Shown in pieces: positions 1 to 9,693 of a DNA stretch of 37,677 bases. Below the pieces are notes generated by a model, which was given only the letters and a program-made list of their open reading frames with translations, was not told the DNA's origin and did no database searches. The stretch lies in IMG/VR virus record IMGVR_UViG_3300025767_000055, positions 1 through 37,677 of that record; one strand, 5' to 3'. Position numbers and translations under genes: made by a program. Each line of letters starts with the position of its first letter. Positions within the stretch are counted from its first letter, which is position 1. This DNA comes from a virus.

Positions 1-1030
1 AATTAATAGTCTTAAATACTTTAGACATGCTTACATTAGGATTAAACACAAACTTTACTGATGAATCTTTAATAACTCCATAAAATTCATTTCTTTTAAC
101 ACTTGTATCATAATGTCTATAAATAGCGCCATTATGGAATGTATAAAAATTATTTTTTAAGCTGGTCCCCATTGTAGGTTTATAACTATAAAAACTTGTC
201 CATCCTTTAGGACCTTCGTCAAAAGACAATGTATCGTAACTGCCACTTCCTACGGGCTGTAAAGATAATGTATAATTTTTATTATATATATCCCACATCC
301 CCTGCGCCTTACCAGTCAGCCCTTGGTTATTATCTAACGTACTTAAATTATCTCTAAAGTAATCAGACATGCCGTAATTTGAAATCTCTGTTATACCGTC
401 ATTAGATAATCTTAACACAGCGTTTCTATCTTTATCTGTAAAGTATTTTCTATAACCATAAACAGCAAAACTTTCTGGATTTCTACTAATACCATATTCA
501 CCGCCGAATGCTTGAACTTGTCCTATTACATTTGGTCCAGTGGTAACAGTTGCGTTTCCTTCAGCAGAATATATTGCATCTTTATCAATTAATGCTCTAC
601 TTACTTTATTTTCTTGAAATACAATTAAGTTTGTATCTTCAGCATAAAGCTTTTGTATTGAGCCGTTAGCTGGGTCAACACTTTTAACAATATCTTCACC
701 TATTGAAAATACATTAGTGTTATTAATTCCTGTTCTTGAATTAAATATTCCAGAATAAATCATAGAATTAATTCTATTTGAAGAATTAGGCTCTTCTTCT
801 ACAAGATAAGCTTTTACACCATATCCTGCGGTAGTATTATTATAACCACCACGTATTCTAGCTTCTTCAATACTCCAGTTTTTACTGCTAGCAGGATCTG
901 CAGGCGTTGGAGATGAACCAATTGGGTACTGTGTACCATTACATCCGTTCCATACTGGAGCGCCTGAGCTACTAACTGTCTTTCTTAAAATGAAGCTATT
1001 AAAATACTTTACTTCTATTATTGCAGGCAT
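1..1030 (-). CDS. Tail nozzle / stabilization-type protein (3' end cut by window edge)
   Basis: The reading frame opens with ATG at 1030 (MPAIIEVKYFNSFILRK) and stays open to the window edge, so about 343 residues are visible and the C-terminus is missing. Recognisable stretches are VFQENKVSRALIDKDAIYS, YGYRKYFTDKDRNAVLRLS, GITEISNYGMSDYF and GMWDIYNKNY. These are of the kind I recall from the beta-propeller tail nozzle proteins of podoviruses (T7 gp12, P22 gp10 and crAss-like stabilization proteins). It follows the 1394-aa gene by 33 bp and probably works with it at the end of the short tail. It is inferred to be a virion protein. The family is recognised from memory of motifs, not from a search. 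Confidence 0.6.
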   Translation of the reverse strand, partial: MPAIIEVKYFNSFILRKTVSSSGAPVWNGCNGTQYPIGSSPTPADPASSKNWSIEEARIRGGYNNTTAGYGVKAYLVEEEPNSSNRINSMIYSGIFNSRTGINNTNVFSIGEDIVKSVDPANGSIQKLYAEDTNLIVFQENKVSRALIDKDAIYSAEGNATVTTGPNVIGQVQAFGGEYGISRNPESFAVYGYRKYFTDKDRNAVLRLSNDGITEISNYGMSDYFRDNLSTLDNNQGLTGKAQGMWDIYNKNYTLSLQPVGSGSYDTLSFDEGPKGWTSFYSYKPTMGTSLKNNFYTFHNGAIYRHYDTSVKRNEFYGVIKDSSVKFVFNPNVSMSKVFKTIN

Positions 1031-1063
1031 ATATTATTATTACTTATTTATAGTATAAATTAC

Positions 1064-4000
1064 TTATTGGTTTTTTCTATTAGGCTGAGCAGTTTGTTTA
1101 ATTTTCTTACCATTAGAATCAAATTGAGCAGTCCATCTTCTATCTTGATCAGTATAAGTAGAAGTTGTAGTTTGACCTATTCCATTTGTGTGAGAATTTG
1201 AATTACCATATTCACTGTTTATAGATCCATCTGTAGCGGCACAATACGAATGAAAACCTCCCGCTGTTTGATTTAATCCATTAGCTGTAGTTAATGGAAT
1301 TGTTAAATTAGGATCTTTATATAGTTGTGTTATATATTTAAAATGCCATTCCCTTGCATATACTTCTGTTGCTATTGGTTGTGTATTTTGTGCAGTAGTT
1401 CTATTAGCTTGTCCACTTGAAATCCAATAAGAAAAAGAAGTTGCTGTGCCATAGGCAGATGGATAATAAAAATCACCAAAAGTTATTTGTGTTTGAAATT
1501 TACCAGAAAACATTTCTGTACTATGATAAATACTTCCGCTTGGTGGACATACACCTTGGTTAAGTATTGTTCCAGTTACTGTTATTGGCACACTTGTGCT
1601 ACCACTGCTAGCAATTCCGTATGGAAAACCTACTATCAATCTATAATCACCAAATTTATCTGGTGTTGATTCATAACCCTGATCTTTACCTATAGCAAAT
1701 GTTCTATTTGCTTTTGCTGATAAGCTAGACGAGTTTTGACTTGATTTTGCCTGTACAAAAACATTAGCTACATCTGTTGAAAATAAAGTATTACTACTAC
1801 CCTCTGGAGTTCCTTGAAGATTAAGAGAACTTGTTTCATTTTTGTTTAATAAAACCCCTTTATTACTAACTGAATTAGTATCATTAGGCAAGATTGCGGG
1901 ATAATCACTTTTTTGTTGCCCTCCAAATTGTATAGGTAAACCTTCAATATCAACAGCTTGTACCCAATTATCATTTCCCGCTAAACTATCAGCGGCAGAG
2001 CGATATTGTAAATATGCAGGCCATTTTAAATTTAAAGTATCATTAGTGTTAGATGAATTAAAAGAATATTGATTTAAAATAAAATCAACACTTATAAAAC
2101 CGGTCCCAGCGGATAAATCACAATCATCTTGATCACAGCTTACTTTAGCTTTAGAATTAAAATTGCTATTTTTCATTTCCCCCTGACTAAATCCGCCAAT
2201 GTTTGTACAATTAGATGGCCCTGTAAATCTTTTTTGTTTATAGCTTTCTACTAAATCAGTATCTAATTCTAAATCAAGCTCTCCTTGGTTTCTACTTATT
2301 GGTTCATTAGCTGATGCATTGGTTTTATTAGCAACCCAATAAATTCCATAAGCTTGGTTTTGAATAGCTATTACTGATGGAATATAAGGAAAAATAGTAT
2401 TGTTAAATCCACAATTAGTAGGTTCTTCACCAAATATAATATTAGTAGTACAGGTAGTAGATAGGCCACCTGCGTCGGATAATTTTATAACTGCAGAAGT
2501 AACGCCGGAAGCTTCCCCAGATGATTCAGTCATAACCCCAGTAGTGGGGTTAATAGACAAAGTATTTAAGCTAGGTGTTGTTGAAACAAGTTCCCATGTT
2601 AAGTTTTCTGTTTGTTTATTGCCCGCCGCAATAGACCCATTAACTCCTGTAAAAGTCGCAACAGTAGTTTCGCCTTGTTGTACACTTGTTGAGGCATTGC
2701 ACGGCGTTATTGTAGGCGCAACATTTGTTAATGAACCTGTTGCTGTAAGCGTGGAATTTATCCCACCTCCTAGAACACCTAAAGTAAATGTATATGATTC
2801 CTTAGTAGAACCATTAACCCCGTAATAAAAATTACTTGTTGTTTTTAAATACCATCTATTAGGGGTACCTGGTACTTCAACTAATTCCCAACCAGATCTA
2901 GGAGTCCCAGTACCATCAACAACACTATTTAATGTTACTACAGATGAATTTATAGGCTGATCTGTAATGTCTAAAGGAGCAAATTCTCCCGTAACTGCTG
3001 TACCAATAGGATCAGCTTCAGATTGAGAAAAGTTCCATAAATCTAAACCAGTAGCTTGGTTTGTTCCAGTTGCAATTGCTTCATTTAAATCAGATATTAA
3101 TCCAGTTGTTGAAGTTTCCCAAAATATATCTAATCTTGATTCTTCTGGATTTGTTTCATAAATACCTAATAATATATTGTAATTTCCCCCGCTGTGTACA
3201 TTAGCCCCAATTGGATTTGCTAAATTACTTTGAGTTAATCTAGCTAATGAAGGATTTGATGCAGATTGATAAATATCCACATAATTAGTGACACTGCCCA
3301 ATAAATCATCTTCTTCTCCTATTGTAGATACAGTATGTGATTCTCTACCAGGATAATACTGTTCATTAAAAGTAGGCCCTCCTGATAAAACATTATCTGG
3401 AGTTACTCTACCAAAAAGCTGCACGGAACTTCTATATTGTTTTTGATTTGGACCAACCTCATTTAAATCTCTTGGTACTTTATTAATATTATCATTTAAA
3501 AGAGTAATATAAGCAATGGTATTTTTTGGATCGTCTAAATTACCACCAGGATCTTCATTTAAAATACCTGGTAAATAAACATTGTAATAATCTTGTTCTG
3601 TTTGTTTTACAACAATTTTATAAGAATACCATCCTAATGGATTATAATTAGATGAATTAGAAGTACCATTATATAATCCTGGCCAACCGGTTTGTAGGTC
3701 TGCTGGATTATTAGGTATAATACTATTAAATAATACTTTTAAAGCATCTCCAGGCCATGTAGCTGGGACATTATCTGTGGAATCCTTATATGGATGATAA
3801 TATGTTGATCCACCAAAAGAGCCTGAGGCCCCTCCAATATCACCATCATTTACTATAGATAATATTGTTGATGAAGATCTGCCGTATTTATCAGATAAAA
3901 CCACACCAACTTGGTAGTTCCTATTTTGTTTTATAGTATGTGTGGGGTATTCAACAATGCTTGTGGTGTTTGTTGAAACGTTCCCACTGGTAACATTAAA

Positions 4001-5248
4001 GGAAGATTTGTTAAATGCTCCTACATTATAATCTAAATATTCTGGAGGTGTATGTTTATCTTGAAAATTACTATATACAATTCTATTGCTTATTATTTCT
4101 TGGCCTAATGCTCTTACAGGTATTTTATCATATACTCTTATTATATCGGAATCAGGTAATGTTCTAAAAGGCTTTCTTGCTTGATAATTGTATTCAAAAA
4201 CAGAAGTTGTTGTTTCTTTAATTTCTTCTTGTGTAATAACATCTACCACTTGAACAGCAATTTGATCTGATTCTTTGTAAAGAATTTCTATTTCTGTTAT
4301 TTTAAAGTCATTAAATGTATTGCTACCAATTGTCGGCAATGGAATTTGAAGTAAAATATTATCTACCTTATTTTCCATAAATTCAACAATAGTACTTCTA
4401 TATGCCGCATTTTCTGCTTCAGTATTACCACTAACATTAGTATCTTCTACTAAAAAATAACCGTCTTGTTTTGGTATAAAGGCTGGTTGAGTAAAAGGAG
4501 CAATTATAGAATGTTCACCATCATCAAATATATATCTATAACTAAACCTAACAAATTTATCCTCTAAAAAATCAGGATCCCCTGCGTATTGAGCATCATA
4601 ATTTGGATTAGCAGTAACGCCATCAGGAAGCAATAAACTAGTTTTATCTAGCATTGTAGTTTCCCATATAGAATTAACTTCTCTGTATAATTCAATGGGC
4701 TCATAAGGGTTTAACTTTGCTACAGAGATTTGATCTTCCGTTGTATAATAACCAGGAACTTGAGTAGCAGAGGTGATATTTATTTTTCTTGGTTGATTTC
4801 TATTGTCAGTCCAAAATAATAAATTTTCTAATATATTAACTCCATATACTGTATTGGTAGTTGAAAAATTTAAAAAACTTCCCTCTACAAGTTTAGCTGT
4901 ATCTCCGTTTAATACATTATAAGAATATATAAAGTTTTTTGCAGAAGGACTATATGTTGGTTGAAAGCTAGGATTAGGATCAGTATAATTAGTCAAAAAT
5001 ACATATATAACATTATTTGTAGCATCTGTAAATTGGCCTATTGTAACCAAATCATTTACTCCAGTTATAACCCTAAAGTCTACTGCTTTTTTATTACCTA
5101 AAACGTTTTGTAATGCACCTACATCAGCACCTTCTGATTTACTAACTTGTATATTAATTCCTTCACGATATTCCCCAGATGGTATTAATCTATCATCTAG
5201 GTCTTGATTCATTTTGGATTTAATAAAAGCATTTTTAACTTCTGCCAT
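1064..5248 (-). CDS. Large tail nozzle / stabilization protein with Ig- or cadherin-like insert
   Basis: This 1394-aa protein begins MAEVKNAFIKSKMNQDLDDR, a start I recall from marine and crAss-like tail stabilization proteins. Residues about 1-700 hold propeller-like segments (FSYRYIFDDGEHSIIAPFT, NRIVYSNFQDKHTPPEYLDY, VGVVLSDKYGRSSS, YKIVVKQTEQDYYNVYLPG). Around 740-940 are beta-sandwich repeats resembling cadherin or Ig-like domains (SINPTTGVMTESSG, AVIKLSDAGGLSTTC). The C-terminal 450 residues are rich in Ser, Thr and Asn and end NGKKIKQTAQPNRKNQ. It lies 6 bp after the 409-aa connector gene. A structural role in the tail nozzle is likely; the insert may bind the cell surface. The shadow frame at 2400-2825 on the plus strand is not coding. 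Confidence 0.65.
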   Translation of the reverse strand: MAEVKNAFIKSKMNQDLDDRLIPSGEYREGINIQVSKSEGADVGALQNVLGNKKAVDFRVITGVNDLVTIGQFTDATNNVIYVFLTNYTDPNPSFQPTYSPSAKNFIYSYNVLNGDTAKLVEGSFLNFSTTNTVYGVNILENLLFWTDNRNQPRKINITSATQVPGYYTTEDQISVAKLNPYEPIELYREVNSIWETTMLDKTSLLLPDGVTANPNYDAQYAGDPDFLEDKFVRFSYRYIFDDGEHSIIAPFTQPAFIPKQDGYFLVEDTNVSGNTEAENAAYRSTIVEFMENKVDNILLQIPLPTIGSNTFNDFKITEIEILYKESDQIAVQVVDVITQEEIKETTTSVFEYNYQARKPFRTLPDSDIIRVYDKIPVRALGQEIISNRIVYSNFQDKHTPPEYLDYNVGAFNKSSFNVTSGNVSTNTTSIVEYPTHTIKQNRNYQVGVVLSDKYGRSSSTILSIVNDGDIGGASGSFGGSTYYHPYKDSTDNVPATWPGDALKVLFNSIIPNNPADLQTGWPGLYNGTSNSSNYNPLGWYSYKIVVKQTEQDYYNVYLPGILNEDPGGNLDDPKNTIAYITLLNDNINKVPRDLNEVGPNQKQYRSSVQLFGRVTPDNVLSGGPTFNEQYYPGRESHTVSTIGEEDDLLGSVTNYVDIYQSASNPSLARLTQSNLANPIGANVHSGGNYNILLGIYETNPEESRLDIFWETSTTGLISDLNEAIATGTNQATGLDLWNFSQSEADPIGTAVTGEFAPLDITDQPINSSVVTLNSVVDGTGTPRSGWELVEVPGTPNRWYLKTTSNFYYGVNGSTKESYTFTLGVLGGGINSTLTATGSLTNVAPTITPCNASTSVQQGETTVATFTGVNGSIAAGNKQTENLTWELVSTTPSLNTLSINPTTGVMTESSGEASGVTSAVIKLSDAGGLSTTCTTNIIFGEEPTNCGFNNTIFPYIPSVIAIQNQAYGIYWVANKTNASANEPISRNQGELDLELDTDLVESYKQKRFTGPSNCTNIGGFSQGEMKNSNFNSKAKVSCDQDDCDLSAGTGFISVDFILNQYSFNSSNTNDTLNLKWPAYLQYRSAADSLAGNDNWVQAVDIEGLPIQFGGQQKSDYPAILPNDTNSVSNKGVLLNKNETSSLNLQGTPEGSSNTLFSTDVANVFVQAKSSQNSSSLSAKANRTFAIGKDQGYESTPDKFGDYRLIVGFPYGIASSGSTSVPITVTGTILNQGVCPPSGSIYHSTEMFSGKFQTQITFGDFYYPSAYGTATSFSYWISSGQANRTTAQNTQPIATEVYAREWHFKYITQLYKDPNLTIPLTTANGLNQTAGGFHSYCAATDGSINSEYGNSNSHTNGIGQTTTSTYTDQDRRWTAQFDSNGKKIKQTAQPNRKNQ

Positions 5249-5254
5249 TTAATT

Positions 5255-6484
5255 TTAGTGTTTAATCCATTTAGATTTACCTCTCATTACTTGAGTTATT
5301 TCTTCAAGCTTTATGTTCGATAATCTTATTTTAGTATTTCTAATTTTTGTGCTTTTATCTTTCTTTAAACGATTTACAATGTACTCAGGTACATTCATAC
5401 GCCCATGCATAATTGCATGCAACACATAAGCATATATTGCATCCTCAGCTAATTTTGGGATACGCATATCAGCAGTATAAGCTAATCCATCAGAAATATA
5501 TTCTAATATAATTACCGCATTAACTAAGTCACTTGAAAAAGAAAACTTACCTTCTCTTTCGTTTATTGTAAACCATCCGTTAACTTGTGATGTTTCAGGA
5601 TCAGTTCCGTATCTTTGACCATAAAAACCTCCGGGTCCCCACGCGCCCCACCAATCAATATCTAATCCAGCACTAATGTCTGCAACATTAAAACCTCCAT
5701 TAATTAATTTTTTATTAGCAGTACCCCATCTTTCTTCTGTGGCATATTGACTAGCCAATAAATTGTCGTCATAATTATCTTGTAACGGCAAACCATCATC
5801 ATCTTGTGGTAATAAAGAGTATGGGTTTGATGTTAATGTTGTAGGATATATAATGTGCTTAACACCTAAAGAATCTACCCATGAGCATTTAACATAATTT
5901 ACATAGTCTTGCGGAATTGGAACAGATAAACTTGCAGGAACTTGTAACTCTTGTGACTTAATACTTTTTAAAGTATCATAACTAAGTTCTTGTAATCCAC
6001 GCTTTACATGAAATATTACATCTGTTCTTTTAACGCTTTGTATTAGCTTTCCAGTGCCTACATAAGCAACCATAAAGTTATTTATAACATCATTTACGCT
6101 TAAATATGAATAGTTATTATAATTCTCTTGTACAGTAGTGCCAAAAGCATCTTCATTACCGTAATTACCACCTGTTTCAGATTTTAATTGTACAACAACA
6201 AAGCTATTAGTAAGAGGTGCTGCGGCTAATGTTATAGTATTTTTAGTTACCGTGTATTCTGCCACATACTCTGCAAAACTACCAGGTAAACCTGTTTGGC
6301 TTAAATAAAGAACAAAGTTGTTCAAAGCATAAGCATTAATAGTAGGACTATAACTTCCAAATTTTAAATCCGTATCAAATGTGCAAACAAAACTTGTTTG
6401 TCCTTCTGTAACTAAAAACCCTTGAGCTCCGCTATAATATTGTCTATTTGTTTCGGTTATTAAACCGCCATCAGGTTTTGCCAT
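5255..6484 (-). CDS. Putative head-tail adaptor / tail connector protein
   Basis: This 409-aa protein starts MAKPDGGLITETNRQYYSG. Residues about 20-105 form a predicted beta domain (LNNFVLYLSQTGLPGSF, ITLAAAPLTNSFVVVQL). Its core (YVGTGKLIQSVKRTDVIFHV, GLQELSYDTLKSIKSQEL) and helical C-terminus (AEDAIYAYVLHAIMHGR, RNTKIRLSNIKLEEITQVM) look like connector proteins that stack beneath the portal in short-tailed phages. Its place between the capsid-associated genes and the nozzle genes supports this. The exact counterpart (T7 gp11-like or a crAss ring protein) cannot be fixed by eye. It starts 6 bp after the 251-aa gene and has no visible ribosome binding site, as elsewhere in the window. Confidence 0.55.
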   Translation of the reverse strand: MAKPDGGLITETNRQYYSGAQGFLVTEGQTSFVCTFDTDLKFGSYSPTINAYALNNFVLYLSQTGLPGSFAEYVAEYTVTKNTITLAAAPLTNSFVVVQLKSETGGNYGNEDAFGTTVQENYNNYSYLSVNDVINNFMVAYVGTGKLIQSVKRTDVIFHVKRGLQELSYDTLKSIKSQELQVPASLSVPIPQDYVNYVKCSWVDSLGVKHIIYPTTLTSNPYSLLPQDDDGLPLQDNYDDNLLASQYATEERWGTANKKLINGGFNVADISAGLDIDWWGAWGPGGFYGQRYGTDPETSQVNGWFTINEREGKFSFSSDLVNAVIILEYISDGLAYTADMRIPKLAEDAIYAYVLHAIMHGRMNVPEYIVNRLKKDKSTKIRNTKIRLSNIKLEEITQVMRGKSKWIKH

Positions 6485-6490
6485 TGCTTA

Positions 6491-7246
6491 TTAACTTTTT
6501 TTATTTATTTCTTCTGCTTGAACTTGCTGTGCAGCAATTTGTACAATTTGTGGATCTCTTATTACAATACCAGCATATATTAATATTTTTAATATCACTT
6601 CCGTTTGCTCTGATTCGTGCAATTCAAATTGAACAGAGCCATTTGGCTGTGTTGTAGCGTCGTATGTATTTTTGTTATATATATATTGCCCTAAGTTACC
6701 AGTTGTAAAACCCCAAACAACATTATTAGGCTTTCTAACATAATCAACCTGAATATTACTTATTATAGTTGTGGGTTTAACAAAAAGCTTTTGATTCTCG
6801 TATAAATATACGGGCCAATCTATTGAGGGTTTTGTTATAGGTGATTTATCAATGTAAGTAAATTCACCTCTTTGAAGTCTTTGTAGTTCTACTTCATTGT
6901 CATATGTTACAGTACCAAGCCTATAAAAAGATACAGTGGCTCCATAGCCATCAGTTGTTGGTAATGTAAAATAAGTATTAGTGGGTGTAGTATTATTATA
7001 TACCGCATCACCAAATGTTTTAAATATAGATATTTTTTCATCTAAGTTAGCAACTCTGTCCGCATAATCTGTATCTGTTTGCTGAACACGCAATTGTTGA
7101 TTCAAGTCTTCAAAATACTTTTCAAATATTTCAAGTTGAACTTGTGTGCCAATCTTATTAAATTCAGCAGGAGTCATATATCCTCTCTGTTCTTTATTAA
7201 GTATTAGCAACACTGTTTGATATACAGTATTTACGTTTATTGCCAT
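6491..7246 (-). CDS. Putative connector / ring protein
   Basis: This 251-aa protein begins MAINVNTVYQTVLLILNKEQ and continues RGYMTPAEFNKIGTQVQLEI, a pattern I recall from connector or ring proteins of crAss-like and marine Bacteroidota podoviruses. The N-terminal third is helical and the middle is beta-rich (LPTTDGYGATVSFYRLG, VDYVRKPNNVVWGF). The last 40 residues form a helix (IQIAAQQVQAEEINKKS). It is the first gene after a stem-loop at 7274-7296 and starts the connector-nozzle series. A virion location is inferred from context; no enzymatic motif is visible. Confidence 0.55.
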   Translation of the reverse strand: MAINVNTVYQTVLLILNKEQRGYMTPAEFNKIGTQVQLEIFEKYFEDLNQQLRVQQTDTDYADRVANLDEKISIFKTFGDAVYNNTTPTNTYFTLPTTDGYGATVSFYRLGTVTYDNEVELQRLQRGEFTYIDKSPITKPSIDWPVYLYENQKLFVKPTTIISNIQVDYVRKPNNVVWGFTTGNLGQYIYNKNTYDATTQPNGSVQFELHESEQTEVILKILIYAGIVIRDPQIVQIAAQQVQAEEINKKS

Positions 7247-7273
7247 TTTGTATTTTTTATTATTTACAGCAAA

Positions 7274-7296
7274 TAAGCCACCATAATAGCGGCTTA
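7274..7296 (-). other. Stem-loop between the head and connector genes
   Basis: The minus-strand transcript contains TAAGCCGC, a 7-nt loop, then GTGGCTTA, which pair over 8 bp with one G-T pair. Only a broken run of U follows (TTTGCTGTAAATAATAAAAAA in DNA terms lies downstream). It may be a weak terminator or an RNA-processing or stability element setting the ratio between head and connector genes. Confidence 0.4.
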
Positions 7297-7319
7297 CCTA
7301 CTATAAAATATATTACATG

Positions 7320-8159
7320 TTATTTTAGTTTTTTCTCTATTGATCTAAAAACTTCTGTGCCTTCATCTGTTTTAAAGAAAGCTGCCATAGCTGAGTATGG
7401 ATTTTCATCAAACGGAACAGTCATTAGTTTGCGATCATTTGCACCCCACATAAATGTTCTTTGATCCTGAGATATTTTTATGATTCCTTCTTCAGTAGCT
7501 CTAATTGCTACGTTACGAAGTTGAACGTTATCATCACTGGCTAATTCCATAAATAAACTAGGATTACGTTTTGCGAATAATAATAAATCTCTTTTTATTT
7601 CTTTAGAACCCATTATAGATACAGTAGAACCAATTTCAACTCTTAAAATAGCTTCTGCTTGATCTATATCCATATTCTTAGCTGCATTTAATGCATCAAG
7701 TTGTAATTCTAAATCAGTTAATTCATCTGCAGCCTCTAAAACAGCATCAAATTCTTCAAATACTTTACCTTTTTTAGGATGAAATATTGATAATAATTTT
7801 TGTAAATTTTGTTTTTCTTTAGGTACTGTTAGTGTACCGTTTTGAAAAATAATGTGACCTAAAGTAGCCTCACCTTTTTGTTCGCTAACAAATACAGAAT
7901 TTTGATTTGTTGCGTATCTTATTTCTTTTTGTTCCCCTAAAGTAGCATCAAACCATAATAATGGAAACCTACTAGTATGTTTAGAAGCTAATGTATACGT
8001 TAATGGGCTATGAGCTCCAGTTAAATAATAACTTCTATCTTTTATTTCCCATTCCGGTTTAGCGGGAGTTTTAACTTTTTTTTCTATTACTGTTGTGTTA
8101 ACAGTTTCTTCTTGTTGTGGGATGTCAATAACATCATCCACGATTTTCTTTTTTGCCAT
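7320..8159 (-). CDS. Conserved head-associated structural protein of unknown function
   Basis: This 279-aa protein carries motifs WEIKDRSYYLTGAHSPLTYT, FPLLWFDATLGEQKEIRYAT, QKGEATLGHIIFQNG, DIDQAEAILRVEIGS and IKRDLLLFAKRNPSLFMELA. I recall this family directly downstream of major capsid genes in marine Bacteroidota-type phages, but know no assigned function. The N-terminus (about 45 residues) is charged and probably flexible. The rest alternates beta and helical stretches. It follows the capsid gene after a terminator hairpin and so may be made at lower level than the capsid protein. Candidate roles are capsid completion or head-tail joining; this is inferred from position only. Confidence 0.5.
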   Translation of the reverse strand: MAKKKIVDDVIDIPQQEETVNTTVIEKKVKTPAKPEWEIKDRSYYLTGAHSPLTYTLASKHTSRFPLLWFDATLGEQKEIRYATNQNSVFVSEQKGEATLGHIIFQNGTLTVPKEKQNLQKLLSIFHPKKGKVFEEFDAVLEAADELTDLELQLDALNAAKNMDIDQAEAILRVEIGSTVSIMGSKEIKRDLLLFAKRNPSLFMELASDDNVQLRNVAIRATEEGIIKISQDQRTFMWGANDRKLMTVPFDENPYSAMAAFFKTDEGTEVFRSIEKKLK

Positions 8160-8182
8160 GATATAATATAATTAAATAATTT

Positions 8183-8225
8183 AAAAAAAGGTTAGCCGGA
8201 GAAGTTAATCCCCGGCATTACCTTT
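8183..8225 (-). terminator. Rho-independent terminator after the major capsid gene
   Basis: Read on the minus strand, AAAGGT-AAT-GCCGG, a 12-nt loop, then CCGGC-TA-ACCTTT forms helices of 6 and 5 bp around a small internal loop, followed at once by a run of seven T. It starts about 12 bp after the capsid stop codon at 8237. This is the clearest terminator in the window. Read-through would feed the connector and tail genes. Confidence 0.8.
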
Positions 8226-8236
8226 ATAGTAATTGA

Positions 8237-9682
8237 TTATGCAGAAGCAGTAAACAATACAAAGTTGTTAGCCGCTTGTACAACTAAACATCTTTCAGAA
8301 AGGAAGTGAACTTCCATTGCATCAAGATCAGAAGTATAAGCTCCACCAACAGAACCAGTTAACCAAGATTTCATTCTACGATCGTCAGCTTGTGAAGCTC
8401 TATAACGTACGTGTAAGAATGGTCTACGGATATTAGTTCCAAGAATTTGATCGTATACAGTTGAAGTACCAGCAGGTACAAGTACACCATCAATACCAGA
8501 TCCTACTTCACCAGCGCCATTAGTAGCACCACGAGTAGAAGCATCGTTTAAGTATTTCCAGTCAGTCTTATAGAAATCATAAGATCCTCTACGGAAACCA
8601 GTGAATCCAAGATTCAATGCCATTTCTTCAGAGTTTTCAAATAATCCATAAGCAGTTCCACCGTTTGCTCCAGCAGAAAGACCAGCTAACATATCATCAA
8701 AATCAAGAGACGTTTGGCGATTTAAGAAAAGCATGTTTTCTTCAATAGCTCCTTGAGTATCTAAATTTTTAAGAATGTTATCAAAAGATCCAAGACCACC
8801 AACAGCAGTAAAGTTATTAATAACGTTACCTCTTGCTTGAATAGCAGCAAAAAGACCTTCAGTTCCTTTATAGCCATCAGCTCCTAATGTAGATGTTCCA
8901 GAAACTAATTCTCCTTCAACTACAGACATTTCAAGATAATCTTCAAAACGTAAACGAGTTTCAGATTCAGCTTTTAAATACCATAAATATCCAGATGCTC
9001 CAGCTTCAGTAGCAACTTCAACCCATCCGATTTGAGCAGTATCAGATCCAGAGATAGAATACTTTTCTTTAATAATGATAGGTGAATTACTATACTGAGT
9101 AAAAGAAGGAGTTACCGATTTAATATCAGAATCAGTTGTTCCTTTTTTGTATTCAGAACCATATACAAAGATTTTAAGTGCTCCTGCTGTTGCAGAAAGA
9201 GCAGTCATATCAGCCACTGTATAAGGCTTAACTGTAATAGTAGCTAGAGTAGCAGAAGTGTTTACACTATCTGTTACAAAAACTTTAAGATCTTGCCCAG
9301 TTGCAGGATCAACCACTACTAATGTTTGATTTTTAGAAATAACGTTAGCTACAAAACCAGGTCCAGCTGTTGCGTCTAATGCAAAAGTTAAAGTAGTTTC
9401 AGTTGCTTTAGTTACATCGTTGTATGCAATATGCAATCTATTTTGTTCTGACCATACTACTTGATCAGAAGTCATTGGCATTTCAGCACCTACCATACGT
9501 AAGAATCCAGAAAGTGTACGGTTTCCGTAACGCTCTACTTCTGCTTCATAAATCTCAGGAAGATACTGTTGTGCGAAATCATTGGTTCCATTTGTGAAAT
9601 CCAAATAGTTACTCTCAAGAAGTTGTTGCTTCTGTGAGGGTTTAATTGACCCGTATTCGGGTGCTACAGCTACTGTTGCCAT
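8237..9682 (-). CDS. Major capsid protein (HK97-fold, inferred)
   Basis: This 481-aa protein is the likely shell subunit. Its features are an N-terminal segment with YLPEIYEAEVERYGNRTLSG, acidic and hydrophobic segments such as LRFEDYLEMSVVEGEL (E-loop/spine region type), and a C-terminus HFLSERCLVVQAANNFVLFT, which I recall from crAss-like and related capsid proteins. Its length fits that group (about 490 aa). Position supports the call: portal, scaffold-like gene, then this gene, then a strong terminator. The gene visibly uses more G and C at third positions than its AT-rich neighbours, fitting very high expression. It is a likely client of the phage GroEL/GroES encoded at 20200-22006. No decoration or protease domain is seen. 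Confidence 0.8.
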   Translation of the reverse strand: MATVAVAPEYGSIKPSQKQQLLESNYLDFTNGTNDFAQQYLPEIYEAEVERYGNRTLSGFLRMVGAEMPMTSDQVVWSEQNRLHIAYNDVTKATETTLTFALDATAGPGFVANVISKNQTLVVVDPATGQDLKVFVTDSVNTSATLATITVKPYTVADMTALSATAGALKIFVYGSEYKKGTTDSDIKSVTPSFTQYSNSPIIIKEKYSISGSDTAQIGWVEVATEAGASGYLWYLKAESETRLRFEDYLEMSVVEGELVSGTSTLGADGYKGTEGLFAAIQARGNVINNFTAVGGLGSFDNILKNLDTQGAIEENMLFLNRQTSLDFDDMLAGLSAGANGGTAYGLFENSEEMALNLGFTGFRRGSYDFYKTDWKYLNDASTRGATNGAGEVGSGIDGVLVPAGTSTVYDQILGTNIRRPFLHVRYRASQADDRRMKSWLTGSVGGAYTSDLDAMEVHFLSERCLVVQAANNFVLFTASA

Positions 9683-9693
9683 AATTTTAATTT

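Noticed and set aside
2400-2825. 141-aa open frame on the plus strand
   Set aside because: Antisense to the Ig/cadherin-like part of the nozzle gene; Val/Pro-rich sequence mirrors Asn/Thr/Gly codons.
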